Below are positions 10,280 to 19,489 of a stretch of 64,000 nucleotides of DNA, in pieces. The position numbers and the translations under genes were made by a program. This DNA comes from Nitrospiraceae bacterium (GTDB lineage: Bacteria; Nitrospirota; Thermodesulfovibrionia; UBA6902), in NCBI GenBank assembly GCA_003599275.1, contig QZJG01000005.1:1-64000 (forward strand), in the 5' to 3' direction. Positions within the stretch are counted from its first letter, which is position 1. The number at the start of each line of letters is the position of its first letter. Under the pieces are notes generated by a model. That model ran no database searches and was not told the DNA's origin. It worked only from the letters and a program-made list of their open reading frames with translations.

Positions 10280-10500
10280 TGGGCGAGACCCTGAAACTCT
10301 GTTCCGGCCCAGAAGCAGTCCGTAAATTTCAGAAAGCAGGCTGGACCGCTGTCCGTCAAAAAGGCTCCCATGTGATGATGACCAAGACAGGCTATCAGTG
10401 GACATTATCTGTCCCCCAACACAAGGAACTCGGTCCCGGTTTGCTCCGTAAACTGATAAGCCAGGCGGGTATTACAATAGAAACATTTAATGGCCTGTAA
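10279..10500 (+). CDS. hicA: HicA-family mRNA interferase toxin
   Basis: LCSGPEAVRKFQKAGWTAVRQKGSHVMMTK...VPQHKELGPGLLRKLISQAGIT. Confidence 0.88.
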   Translation: MGETLKLCSGPEAVRKFQKAGWTAVRQKGSHVMMTKTGYQWTLSVPQHKELGPGLLRKLISQAGITIETFNGL

Positions 10501-10509
10501 AGATTTAAA

Positions 10510-10563
<54 letters not shown>

Positions 10564-10670
10564 GCAGGTCGGTACGATCGGAGATTCGTGCCGAACTCGA
10601 TTCCGAGAATGATGCCATGCCGATTACTCCCTCAATTTTTTAAATAGACTTCTTTTAAACAAAGCGCAAA

Positions 10671-11357
10671 TTATATGCCTTGTACGACACTGATCGACCC
10701 GTTGTCCATTTTGAGCTGCCTTCCGGTATCCCGCGCAAGCCCGGAGTTGTGGGTCACCATAATGAATGTTGTCCCCGCTTCTTCATTCATCCTCTTAAAA
10801 AAACGCATGATCTCCGCCTCTGTTGCCTCGTCCAGGTCGCCTGTGGGTTCGTCAGCCAGAACAACCTCGGGGTCATTGATAAAGGCCCGCGCTATGGCGA
10901 CCCGTCTTTGCTGGCCTCCCGACAGTTGGGACGGATATGCGTTTAGCTTGTCCCCTACTCCCGCCATATGGAGCAATTCAGCCGCCTTCTTTTCGGCTGC
11001 CGCGATTGCCCTGTTTCCGGTCTTGAAGAGCACGGGCAGCAAAACGTTTTCTTCCGAAGTCAGATTCGGCAGAAGGCTCGCAAACTGAAATATAAAACCC
11101 GTCTTTTCGCACCTGTATTCCGAAAGCCTGTCTTTGTCGAGAGAATAAATATCTTTGCCTTCATACAGGACCGTTCCAGAGGTCGGTCTTGCAATGCCGC
11201 CGATAATGGAGAGAAGGGTGGTCTTGCCCGAACCTGAATGCCCCACTATGGAGATAAACTCCCTGCTGTCTATCTCAAGCGATACATTCCGGACAGCATC
11301 GAATCTGTCTTTGCCGATAAAATAACTTTTGGTGACATCACTAAGAACTATATGCAT
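10671..11357 (-). CDS. ABC transporter ATP-binding protein (LolD/MacB-like)
   Basis: Walker A GHSGSGKTT, signature LSGGQQRRVAIARA, DEPTGDLD. Start ATG at 11357 overlaps the permease stop. Confidence 0.9.
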   Translation of the reverse strand: MHIVLSDVTKSYFIGKDRFDAVRNVSLEIDSREFISIVGHSGSGKTTLLSIIGGIARPTSGTVLYEGKDIYSLDKDRLSEYRCEKTGFIFQFASLLPNLTSEENVLLPVLFKTGNRAIAAAEKKAAELLHMAGVGDKLNAYPSQLSGGQQRRVAIARAFINDPEVVLADEPTGDLDEATEAEIMRFFKRMNEEAGTTFIMVTHNSGLARDTGRQLKMDNGSISVVQGI

Positions 11358-12550
11358 CAGGCCAGCTCCCCTTTTATCACGGCAAGCGGCTCCAGTTTTT
11401 TTATTCGCTGGACCGGCGAAAAAGCGCCCAAAATACAAATCCCTGTCCCAATGACAAAACCGGCTGCGCCTATTACGGCCCTGTCAACTGCGTTCAATCC
11501 TCCCGGAAGATTTTTCAGGATCGTGAAGCTCTTCGCAAGCAGCAAGGACAGCGCGGTCCCGAAAACAACCCCGCAAACGCTGCCCATGAGCCCGATAAAG
11601 AAGACTTCGATAAAGAAAAGCTTCGCGACATGGGACTCCTTTGCTCCGAGAGCAAGCATTACGCCGACCTCGCGCAGCCGTTCATTGACCGTAGCAGAGA
11701 AGATCGCCCACGCCAGAAGGACGGAGAGTATAGAGGCCATGAAAACCGTGATCGAGAAAATCATGTTTATATCTCCGAGGGCGCCCGTAATATCTTTGCC
11801 TATATCGCTCCTCGTTACTACATCCGCCTCGATAATATCACCTTCGATAATCCTTCCGACTATATAGGGATCATACCCTTCTTTTACCTTTACAAAAATA
11901 ATGGATATCTCATCGGGCTTCAACTGAGATCTGCCCTTTTGAAGGATCTCTTCAACATTTTCATCGCTTGTAAATATTGCGTTATCCAGTCCCGTGCCGG
12001 TTTTATCGAGAGCGCCCATGATTTTAAATCTTGTCCCGAACAGCATCGCATCCATAAGTCCGAGCCCGATATTAAGGAAGGACTCGTGTCCGACTATGGC
12101 TTCGTTCTTTTCCAGTTTGCGCCCGATGGCCTTTTCCAGCCAGGGCATAATAATAAAATCGCTCTCCTGGTTGAACGCCACCACAGTTGCCTCAGGCACG
12201 TCGCAGCAGACACCCTGTATTGTTGTAAGGTAGGTATGGAATGTTATTACATCTACGCCTTCGATCTTCTTTACTCTGTTAATTATATTTTTATTCATGT
12301 AGAAGGACTTGGACTTTGACTCAAGCAACACTTCTTCGGCATAGCTTCTTGCGCCTACCGGGACCACGATCAGGTCTGCGCCGAGACGGGCCGAGGCCCT
12401 CTCAATGCCGGAGCTTACATTTATTATGAAAGAAAGCCCGAAGACCAGAACGGATACAATGAGCGAGATGGAGAAAACAAGTATACCGGTCCTGAATTTC
12501 TTCCGCCGTATGTTCTTTGTTGCAAGCGTAACGAGGTTGAATTTTTTCAT
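11357..12550 (-). CDS. ABC transporter permease, FtsX/MacB-type
   Basis: N-terminal TM, large periplasmic part, ...VNERLREVGVMLALGAKESHVAKLFFIEVFFIGLMG, three C-terminal TMs. Confidence 0.88.
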   Translation of the reverse strand: MKKFNLVTLATKNIRRKKFRTGILVFSISLIVSVLVFGLSFIINVSSGIERASARLGADLIVVPVGARSYAEEVLLESKSKSFYMNKNIINRVKKIEGVDVITFHTYLTTIQGVCCDVPEATVVAFNQESDFIIMPWLEKAIGRKLEKNEAIVGHESFLNIGLGLMDAMLFGTRFKIMGALDKTGTGLDNAIFTSDENVEEILQKGRSQLKPDEISIIFVKVKEGYDPYIVGRIIEGDIIEADVVTRSDIGKDITGALGDINMIFSITVFMASILSVLLAWAIFSATVNERLREVGVMLALGAKESHVAKLFFIEVFFIGLMGSVCGVVFGTALSLLLAKSFTILKNLPGGLNAVDRAVIGAAGFVIGTGICILGAFSPVQRIKKLEPLAVIKGELA

Positions 12551-12554
12551 GGGC

Positions 12555-12594
12555 TAAAAAACAAGCGGGCAACCTTTCAAAGGAATGCCCGCTT
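12555..12594 (-). terminator. Rho-independent terminator downstream of the 12617..13705 gene
   Basis: Minus strand AAGCGGGCA-TTCCTTTGAAAGGT-TGCCCGCTT then GTTTTTT; 9-bp stem. Confidence 0.85.
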
Positions 12595-12616
12595 TATTAA
12601 AAGTGTTTTTGCCTTG

Positions 12617-13705
12617 TTACTTTAAGTTGCCGTCCAGGCCGCAAAGGATTGCGCTCGCCGAGATACCCATTTTCTCATGACATGCGTTGCATGCGGACAC
12701 GGATTTACCCACAAGCTTTTTTGCCTCCATGTCATAGACCTGCAATGTGCCGTCCGTTATGGTCTTGGTGCCTTCCTCTATTTTGACGTTTAAAGGCTGC
12801 CTTAACGTAAGCACTGCATATTTGCCGTCCGGCGTCGGCATGACATCGTGGTTTTCACCACCTGTTATCATTTCTTCATCTACGAGCTTAAGGGTCTTTG
12901 CATCCAGGAGAAACATCCTGTCTCCGCCTGACTGCAGGAGGTATTTGCCGTCATTTGTGAAAAACTGCCTGAAGGTTATGGTCTTGCCGGGCTCTCCGGT
13001 TATGGTGTTTTTTGTAATTACCTTTACCTTGCCGTTTTCAAGCTCCTTGAGGTCCAGCATTACGAGATCGATTTTCCCATTCGGTTTCCCCTCTTCAACA
13101 AGATTTACGGCGATTACAAAGCCCTTCATGTCAGGCGTATTTATCCCATGGAAAAACTTGTATCCGCCGGCCTTATAGCCAAGCTCGTCAAAAAATACCC
13201 GGTGCTTGTGATTGAGGTCCTTTTTGTCAAATACGTCGACATACGCCTCGGTAGTCATCATCACCGGCATATAGGATGTTTTGGTCTGTCCGGAGGCGCA
13301 ATAAAGAGGCATCGGGCCTTTTGCCCTTGCGTCCAGATCGAGCGCTACGTCTTTTATAACGTTGCCGGTCTTCAGGTCGCTCTTTCCAACATGGACCTTG
13401 TTGTTGGGATCAAGCTTATAGGTGGACCAGAACATTGTATTCCTGTCGTTTACATCGATCCTCGGATCGTGAGTTGCGTGAGTATTCTTGTCCCCTATTA
13501 CTATCCTGTCCAGGTTGTTGACCTTTATCGGGTTTTCCGCGTCATTGGGGTCGATTATCACCTCTGCCTTGGCAAAATGCCCTCCCATTCCCGAGACATA
13601 AATGGCCCCGGAATATATTTTCTTTGCTGCTGTGGCAAATGTAACGGCAAATACAGCCGCCATTATTACCATCGAAACAATAAAAAATCTTTTTTTCATT
13701 GCCAT
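12617..13705 (-). CDS. Secreted beta-propeller-like protein with a C-terminal CxxCH c-type heme motif
   Basis: Signal peptide; repeated DGKYLLQ/DGKYAVL blades; SACNACHEKMG near the C-terminus. Confidence 0.7.
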   Translation of the reverse strand: MAMKKRFFIVSMVIMAAVFAVTFATAAKKIYSGAIYVSGMGGHFAKAEVIIDPNDAENPIKVNNLDRIVIGDKNTHATHDPRIDVNDRNTMFWSTYKLDPNNKVHVGKSDLKTGNVIKDVALDLDARAKGPMPLYCASGQTKTSYMPVMMTTEAYVDVFDKKDLNHKHRVFFDELGYKAGGYKFFHGINTPDMKGFVIAVNLVEEGKPNGKIDLVMLDLKELENGKVKVITKNTITGEPGKTITFRQFFTNDGKYLLQSGGDRMFLLDAKTLKLVDEEMITGGENHDVMPTPDGKYAVLTLRQPLNVKIEEGTKTITDGTLQVYDMEAKKLVGKSVSACNACHEKMGISASAILCGLDGNLK

Positions 13706-13815
13706 TCCTCCTTTTTATTTTTAAGTTTTATATAGTCTGTCAACCAGTTGTCCCGCTTTGTCCCTCACCTCCATTCCTGTAAATAATTTTTCAGACATTC
13801 ATTAATTGAAATACT

Positions 13816-14331
13816 CTAATGATGGTGCATTAAATGGTCATCAATCCCCTTGCCGAGCCTGACCTTCACCTCTTTCTTCCCTGACCTCTCAAATTTTAAA
13901 TATAAAATGAACTCATTGCCCTCTTTCATGTCCTCCGGAATTCTGAACATCATTATGTGAAGGCCGCCGGGTTTCAGCTCCACAGTGGTTTTTGCCGGAA
14001 CATGTATCTTTTCAGCCCTTACCATCTTTCCATTTTTCACATTATGGAGCTCCGTGAGCGTTCCGCCTATATTCACCTCTGCTCCTGTCAGGTTATCATC
14101 TCCTTCGCCCTCGTTTACAATCTTCAGAAACACGGAGCCGCTTCCTATTATCACTGAAGACAGGATTGCCTCCTGCGCTTCAATGCGTATAAGCGGGACC
14201 GCAGGAGATGTACCCATACCTGTTGCTGTGCCGTTTAAATAAAGAAATAACAGCGCCGGAACCAATAAAGTAATAAAATAAAATCTGATCTTTCCCATAA
14301 AACCTGTCTTCAAATACAGCAACCGGTTCAA
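13816..14331 (-). CDS. PCu(A)C-family periplasmic copper chaperone-like protein
   Basis: ELHNVKNGKMVRAEKIHVPAKTTVELKPGGLHIMMFR; His-rich C-terminus DDHLMHHH. Confidence 0.85.
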   Translation of the reverse strand: MNRLLYLKTGFMGKIRFYFITLLVPALLFLYLNGTATGMGTSPAVPLIRIEAQEAILSSVIIGSGSVFLKIVNEGEGDDNLTGAEVNIGGTLTELHNVKNGKMVRAEKIHVPAKTTVELKPGGLHIMMFRIPEDMKEGNEFILYLKFERSGKKEVKVRLGKGIDDHLMHHH

Positions 14332-14542
14332 AAATTAATCATGGAAATCAAGTGACATGAAAACTATAATCAATACATTCCAGGTTGGCAAGTAAATTTT
14401 TTTTATATTTTTATGACCTTCACCATCGCTCAAACATCCGTCACGGACCATCCTGTGCAAAACGTGAACGTCCTGTTCGGATTTCATACAATGTTTTGTT
14501 TATATTTTTATTATTTTTCAAGTAAGATTAGTTAGTTGATAT

Positions 14543-14558
14543 TGGCATACATATTGCA
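14543..14558 (+). promoter_or_regulatory. Candidate sigma-54 promoter (-24/-12) for 14628..15497
   Basis: TGGCATACATATTGCA: GG-N10-GC spacing; close to TGGCACGNNNNTTGCA. Confidence 0.7.
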
Positions 14559-14627
14559 AAATAAAATTCCAGGTGAACATAAGGCTTAATCTAAGCCTCA
14601 CGCACAAAAAGAAAGGAGAACTTTAAA

Positions 14628-15497
14628 ATGAATGGAAGAAGCGCAGCAACGCTGGCAGTATTGTTCTTTCTCTTATCGCTGGTTTCTTATGCCTCAGCAG
14701 AGAGCATACTCGACAATGTAAAAAAGGAAGGCATCGTGCGCATAGGCACAGCCAATACAAATCCGCCGCTGAACTATCTCGATGAGCAGGGGAACTGGGT
14801 AGGATTTGACGTGGAGATAGGAGATGCCATCGCTCAAAAACTCGGGGTCAAGGTGGAAAGGATCCTCGTCAATGACAAGACAAGAATTGCCTTTCTTGCA
14901 AACGGGAGGGTGGACCTTTCCATATCAAACATCAGCCATACGAGAAGCCGCGAAGAACAGATTGATTATGCAGAGCCGCCTTATTTATGGTCGGGCAAAA
15001 TCTTCTATGCCAGGAAAGGGAAGTTCAAATCGTTTAAAGACCTCGGCGGTAAAAGGATAGCCGTCACCCAGGGGTCCAATGCTTATACCGCAGCGCCGCT
15101 GGAGATTAAAAAACATACGGCCAAGGAGCCGGTCATGGTGGCGTATCAGTCAAACGCAGAATGTTTTCTGGCCCTTAAACAGAACAAGGTGGATGCATAT
15201 TCACAGGACACGCCGATCATAGCGGGGGTCGCCGGGAAGGAAGGAGTGGAGTACGAAGCAGTGGGGCCAATATACAGCGCCGGGCTTTACGGCATTGCCG
15301 TTCCGCCGAATGACAGCAAGTGGAGGGACGCCGTAAGCTTCATTCTTCAGGACTTGATCAAGAACGGCACATACGAGAATATCTACCAGAAATGGTTTGG
15401 GGCCAAAGGTAAATTTCCGCTTCCCATTAACGCCAGACCCCGACTTCCGGAAGATATATTCGGAAAAGAGTACAGCGCCTTTGTCTGGCCTGACTAA
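14628..15497 (+). CDS. Extracellular solute-binding protein family 3 (amino-acid ABC transporter SBP-like), orphan in this window
   Basis: Signal peptide; VRIGTANTNPPLNYLDEQGNWVGFDVEIGDAIAQKLGVKVE; ...KRIAVTQGSNAY. Confidence 0.9.
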   Translation: MNGRSAATLAVLFFLLSLVSYASAESILDNVKKEGIVRIGTANTNPPLNYLDEQGNWVGFDVEIGDAIAQKLGVKVERILVNDKTRIAFLANGRVDLSISNISHTRSREEQIDYAEPPYLWSGKIFYARKGKFKSFKDLGGKRIAVTQGSNAYTAAPLEIKKHTAKEPVMVAYQSNAECFLALKQNKVDAYSQDTPIIAGVAGKEGVEYEAVGPIYSAGLYGIAVPPNDSKWRDAVSFILQDLIKNGTYENIYQKWFGAKGKFPLPINARPRLPEDIFGKEYSAFVWPD

Positions 15498-15563
15498 CCG
15501 GCCGTTGCTCAAATCGCAAAATGAAGGTAATCAGGTTATTGATCATCGAAGATATCGAAAACA

Positions 15564-15588
15564 CCGGGGGAAGTCTGCCTTCCCCCGG
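15564..15588 (+). other. Strong hairpin, terminator-like but with no following U-tract
   Basis: CCGGGGGAAG-TCTGC-CTTCCCCCGG: perfect 10-bp stem. Confidence 0.55.
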
Positions 15589-15847
15589 CGCCTCTGTGTC
15601 TATTCAACCATCGGAACGGAGTTCATCATGTCATTAATCATTAAATATTTAAGACCCGTTATCAGACATGGCAGCCTGTTTCAGAATTTCTATAACCGAC
15701 AAACGGCATATCACATTTTTGCTTCAGGCCGTTTTTGTCTTTTCTTATTTACTCCCTACTCCCTGCCAACTACTCCCTTTTTAAAGGTGTCGTATATAAA
15801 TTCTTCAACAGCCTTCCATATCTGCAGCCTTCGCAACGGAGTTCATA

Positions 15848-16375
15848 ATGAATAAGGGTCTGATACACGTTTACACAGGCGAAGGGAAAGGCAAAACCAC
15901 CGCTGCCTTCGGACTTGCAAAAAGGGCAGTGGGGCACGGCAAAAAGGTACTGATTCTGCAATTTCTCAAGAGCAGGTCAAAGGATTCCGGCGAGGTTGTT
16001 ACAGCGAGAAAATCCGGGATCAATGTAGTCAGATTTGAGGGACAGACTACTCCTCTCTTTGACCCAAATGCAGATGTGAAAAAGTTGAAAGCCACTATCA
16101 GGAAGGCGATAAGTTTTTCCATCAAAGAGATAAAGAGCAATACGTATGACCTTGTTGTCCTGGATGAATTCAACACCGTTCTGAGCTGCGGCTTTGCGAC
16201 GATGAAAGGCACCAGGAAGGTTATAGAAGCAAAACCGGCAAGGCTCGAACTCATATTCACGGGAAGAGGCGCTCCGGAAGAATTAATCGGGATGGCCAAC
16301 TACGTGACGGAGATGAGGATGATAAAACATCCGTTTACCAAAGGGGTCAGGGCAAGAAAGGGAATAGAGTTTTAG
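15848..16375 (+). CDS. cobO: Cob(I)alamin adenosyltransferase (CobO/BtuR type)
   Basis: GLIHVYTGEGKGKTTAAFGLAKRAVGHGKKVLILQFLKS...LVVLDEFN...ELIFTGRGAPEELI. Confidence 0.93.
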   Translation: MNKGLIHVYTGEGKGKTTAAFGLAKRAVGHGKKVLILQFLKSRSKDSGEVVTARKSGINVVRFEGQTTPLFDPNADVKKLKATIRKAISFSIKEIKSNTYDLVVLDEFNTVLSCGFATMKGTRKVIEAKPARLELIFTGRGAPEELIGMANYVTEMRMIKHPFTKGVRARKGIEF

Positions 16376-17229
16376 GCAAACTTAAGACTCAAAAGTTTAT
16401 AGATAAGCTTTGCTGCCAGAAAGTCGGGGGCAGGGTTGTTTTTAATCGGGCATAGCTCAACGACATCGAATCCTGCTACTTTTTTATTTCTCATAACGCT
16501 CTCCATTAAATCCAGCACTTCATACCACCCCAGCCCTCCGGGTTCCGGCGTGCCTGTAGAAGGCATTATGGAAGGGTCGAACACGTCAAGGTCAATGGAG
16601 ATGTAGACGCTTCCTGAAAGCCTTTTAACGACTTTTTTAATCCAGTCTTTTGACTTGCGGATGTCCGACGCATAGAATGTATTCCTCTTATTGATATTCT
16701 TCAATTCCGATGAATCGCTGCTTCTTATTCCCACGGAGACGATGTTCCTTGTAACTTCCTTTGCCCTCGCCATTATGCAGGCATGGCTGTATTTATCGCC
16801 TTCGTAAGAACCCCTCATGTCGGAATGAGCGTCAAGATGGAGGATGCTGATATTTTTAAAAGCCTCTGCGTGGGCCTGGATCGTCCCCAGGGACACGGAG
16901 TGCTCTCCGCCCATTACAACAACAAACTTTTTGTCCGCTAACAGCCCGCGGACTTTCTTCCTCACCTTGTCCGACAATGCACGTGCATTACCGGCAGTAA
17001 TTGCCTTTGCAGTATGTATCCCCTCCCTGTAAACCTCTGAAGCCGTTTCAATGTCATAGAGCTCCATATTACGCGAGGCATTGATAATAGCACGGGGGCC
17101 TTTGTCGGAGCCTTTGATCCAGGAGCTTGTTTTATCAAAGGGAACAGGAAGTATGACTATGTTTGAATTCCCGTACGAAGAATTTTCAACTGACAAGCCG
17201 CCGAAATTATATGGAAGACCGTTTGCCAA
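16372..17229 (-). CDS. speB: Agmatinase / ureohydrolase
   Basis: GGEHSVSLG, LHLDAHSDMR, SIDLDVFDPSIMPSTGTPEPGG: arginase-family motifs. Confidence 0.93.
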   Translation of the reverse strand: MANGLPYNFGGLSVENSSYGNSNIVILPVPFDKTSSWIKGSDKGPRAIINASRNMELYDIETASEVYREGIHTAKAITAGNARALSDKVRKKVRGLLADKKFVVVMGGEHSVSLGTIQAHAEAFKNISILHLDAHSDMRGSYEGDKYSHACIMARAKEVTRNIVSVGIRSSDSSELKNINKRNTFYASDIRKSKDWIKKVVKRLSGSVYISIDLDVFDPSIMPSTGTPEPGGLGWYEVLDLMESVMRNKKVAGFDVVELCPIKNNPAPDFLAAKLIYKLLSLKFA

Positions 17230-17781
17230 TTATTCCAGCAGCATCATGGCGGCGGCAACCACTGTGGTCCAGAGTCCGTCCTTATGACCTTCCGCAGATT
17301 GACAGATCTGGGTTGATTTAAAAATGTACCTGCTTGCCTTGTAAACCTGTTTTCTTGCGTCCCAGGCGAGGTCGGGATCAAAGGGTATGCCCAGGGTTGT
17401 AGCCAACATTGTTGCAGCAAGGTCTTCCGCGTATTCCCCTGATTTTTTTGCCGTCTCGCCGAAGGTGTGATGTTCGGATATGTATCCGTAATTTTTCCTG
17501 TCCGAAGGCACAGCCAGGCCGATTGCGGCAGAAACAAGCCTGTTGGGCTCATTGGTCTCGTTTCGCGCCATAACGCAAAAAGTCACCTGACCGGGCTTGA
17601 TTAAAGTGAGCCCTTTTTCTTTGCTTACGATCTTGCAGTTGGGAGGGAAAATGCTTGAGACATAGACAAGGTTGCATTTTTCAATTCCCGCCTGTCTGAG
17701 TGCAAGCTCAAAAGAAGCAAGCTTGTCTTTGTGAATCCCCACGCCCTTTGTAAAAAAGATTTTCCTGGGTATCATATCCAT
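17230..17781 (-). CDS. pdaD: Pyruvoyl-dependent arginine decarboxylase
   Basis: [27 protein letters not shown]...[14 protein letters not shown] (S-S processing site), [17 protein letters not shown] at 17781 preferred. Confidence 0.9.
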   Translation of the reverse strand: MDMIPRKIFFTKGVGIHKDKLASFELALRQAGIEKCNLVYVSSIFPPNCKIVSKEKGLTLIKPGQVTFCVMARNETNEPNRLVSAAIGLAVPSDRKNYGYISEHHTFGETAKKSGEYAEDLAATMLATTLGIPFDPDLAWDARKQVYKASRYIFKSTQICQSAEGHKDGLWTTVVAAAMMLLE

Positions 17782-17945
17782 GTTCCTTTTTACTCCAACG
17801 ATTTTTTTTTGCGCAGCCAATATAACGCAAATGGACACTTTATTTCAAGTGCCTGTCAAATTTGCCGTCATGCGGACGCGCTCCGGACCGGCGTGGAAAA
17901 TGGGATTTGTGGAATATCAATCCCTTGAAATGCTAATATTCCCAT

Positions 17946-18962
17946 ATGGAAAAAGTCGTTTTATTACTGGCCCTCCTTTTCCTGCCGCCGGTAATCTCAA
18001 ATGCGGAAGACTATCCCGTAAAATTGAGAACAAGCCACAATCCCGGTCATCTCAGGATCGTGTTAGAGGGACGTGAAGACTTAATCAGCAAAGCGATAGT
18101 AAACCAGAAGGCGCAAAATATTCTCGTCACTTTTCCCGATACAAATTTCACAATAGAGGCGGAGAAGGCAGCGGTCACCTACAAAAAGACAGATAAAAAT
18201 GCAGTCATGTTTTCTCCCGGCGAATTCAGGGGGATGAAGGTATTGACACTTAATAATCCGGACAGGCTTGTCATAGATGTCTTTAAGGATGACAGGGAAG
18301 AAAGTCCCCCCTTGAAAAAGGACGGTACGACTCGATTCCGAGGAGATGAAGGGGGATTTTTTCAACAGAATGAGAAATCGGGGGCATCCAAAACAAAAAC
18401 GCTCGTGATCGATCCGGGACACGGCGGTTTTGAGAGCGGCATCGTCAGCGGAGATTACGCTGAGAAGACCGTGGCCCTGGATATTGCCGGGAAGCTCGGA
18501 ATACTTGCGGATAAAGGGGCTTTCAGGAGTTTCCTGACCAGAGACGGCGATTTCTTCAAAACAGACGCCGAAAGGGCAAGATATGCCAATGACAGGAACG
18601 CGGACGTCTTTCTCGGCCTGCATGTCGGCAACCACAGTGACGTGGTAATCTACATCCCTGTCATTACGGAGTCTGCTGCGGGAACGGCAGACCGGTATCT
18701 ATACGGCCAGGGGCAGAAGGCGCACATTAAAAAAACAGTCTCCCTGCTGAATGCCATGAAAGAGGCCTTCTCCGGGGAATTCGGCAACGATATGGTAAAA
18801 GTAAAGCCGCTGCCTTACAGCATTCTTGCCAAAATAGAGGCTGCGGCCCTGCTGATAGAGCTGCCTTCATTCGAGACAGCCTATACGGAAGAATTCAGGA
18901 TGAGGACAACAAATGCCCTGAACAGGGGGCTTTATTTATATGAGGAAAACGAAGCGAAATAA
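17946..18962 (+). CDS. N-acetylmuramoyl-L-alanine amidase (Amidase_3) with AMIN-like N-terminus
   Basis: LVIDPGHGGFESGIV, ARYANDRNADVFLGLHVGNH, LLIELPSFE. Confidence 0.85.
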   Translation: MEKVVLLLALLFLPPVISNAEDYPVKLRTSHNPGHLRIVLEGREDLISKAIVNQKAQNILVTFPDTNFTIEAEKAAVTYKKTDKNAVMFSPGEFRGMKVLTLNNPDRLVIDVFKDDREESPPLKKDGTTRFRGDEGGFFQQNEKSGASKTKTLVIDPGHGGFESGIVSGDYAEKTVALDIAGKLGILADKGAFRSFLTRDGDFFKTDAERARYANDRNADVFLGLHVGNHSDVVIYIPVITESAAGTADRYLYGQGQKAHIKKTVSLLNAMKEAFSGEFGNDMVKVKPLPYSILAKIEAAALLIELPSFETAYTEEFRMRTTNALNRGLYLYEENEAK

Positions 18963-19488
18963 CAGGGTGAGCAGGCTTTATGTCCTTGCTCTGGTCGCTG
19001 CCTTTGCGACAAGCATGGGCGCCAGTTATTTTCTCCTTAAGGGAAAGTTTGTCTTTGATACATCCTTTATTACGGAGATAGCGTCAAGACAGGCCAAAAC
19101 CGCGGCAAAAACGCGGGGGCCGGAGGCGCCCCGGCTTTATGAATCTGCCGGACGGAATGACGCAGAATCCGCCAGGACAGCGTCGCTTGCAGCGACGGAA
19201 GACATAATAAAAAAATATCTGAAGCCTTACGGGGTACGGCTGCTGGATTTATACGTAGACAGGGACGGAGTAGTTTATATCGACCTGGGGGACGAGCTGA
19301 AGAAGAATTTCAGGGGAGACGCCTCCGAAGAATTGGGGCTTATAGCCGGATTATACAGGAGTGTCGGACCGGCAATCCCGGGTTTTACAGCCCTGAAGAT
19401 TTTGATGGAAGGCCATGAGGCCGACACCCTCGGCGGCCACATTGATATATCCAAACCGATAGGAAAAGAAATTGCTGAAGATATCTGA
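18940..19488 (+). CDS. GerMN-domain membrane-anchored protein
   Basis: Single N-terminal TM; VRLLDLYVDRDGVVYIDLGDELKKNF...ELGLIAGLYRSV...LKILMEGHEADTLGGHIDIS. Confidence 0.75.
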   Translation: MRKTKRNNRVSRLYVLALVAAFATSMGASYFLLKGKFVFDTSFITEIASRQAKTAAKTRGPEAPRLYESAGRNDAESARTASLAATEDIIKKYLKPYGVRLLDLYVDRDGVVYIDLGDELKKNFRGDASEELGLIAGLYRSVGPAIPGFTALKILMEGHEADTLGGHIDISKPIGKEIAEDI

Positions 19489-19489
19489 C

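Noticed and set aside
9890-10405. 171-aa minus-strand ORF
   Set aside because: Antisense to hicBA, whose products are clearly recognisable.
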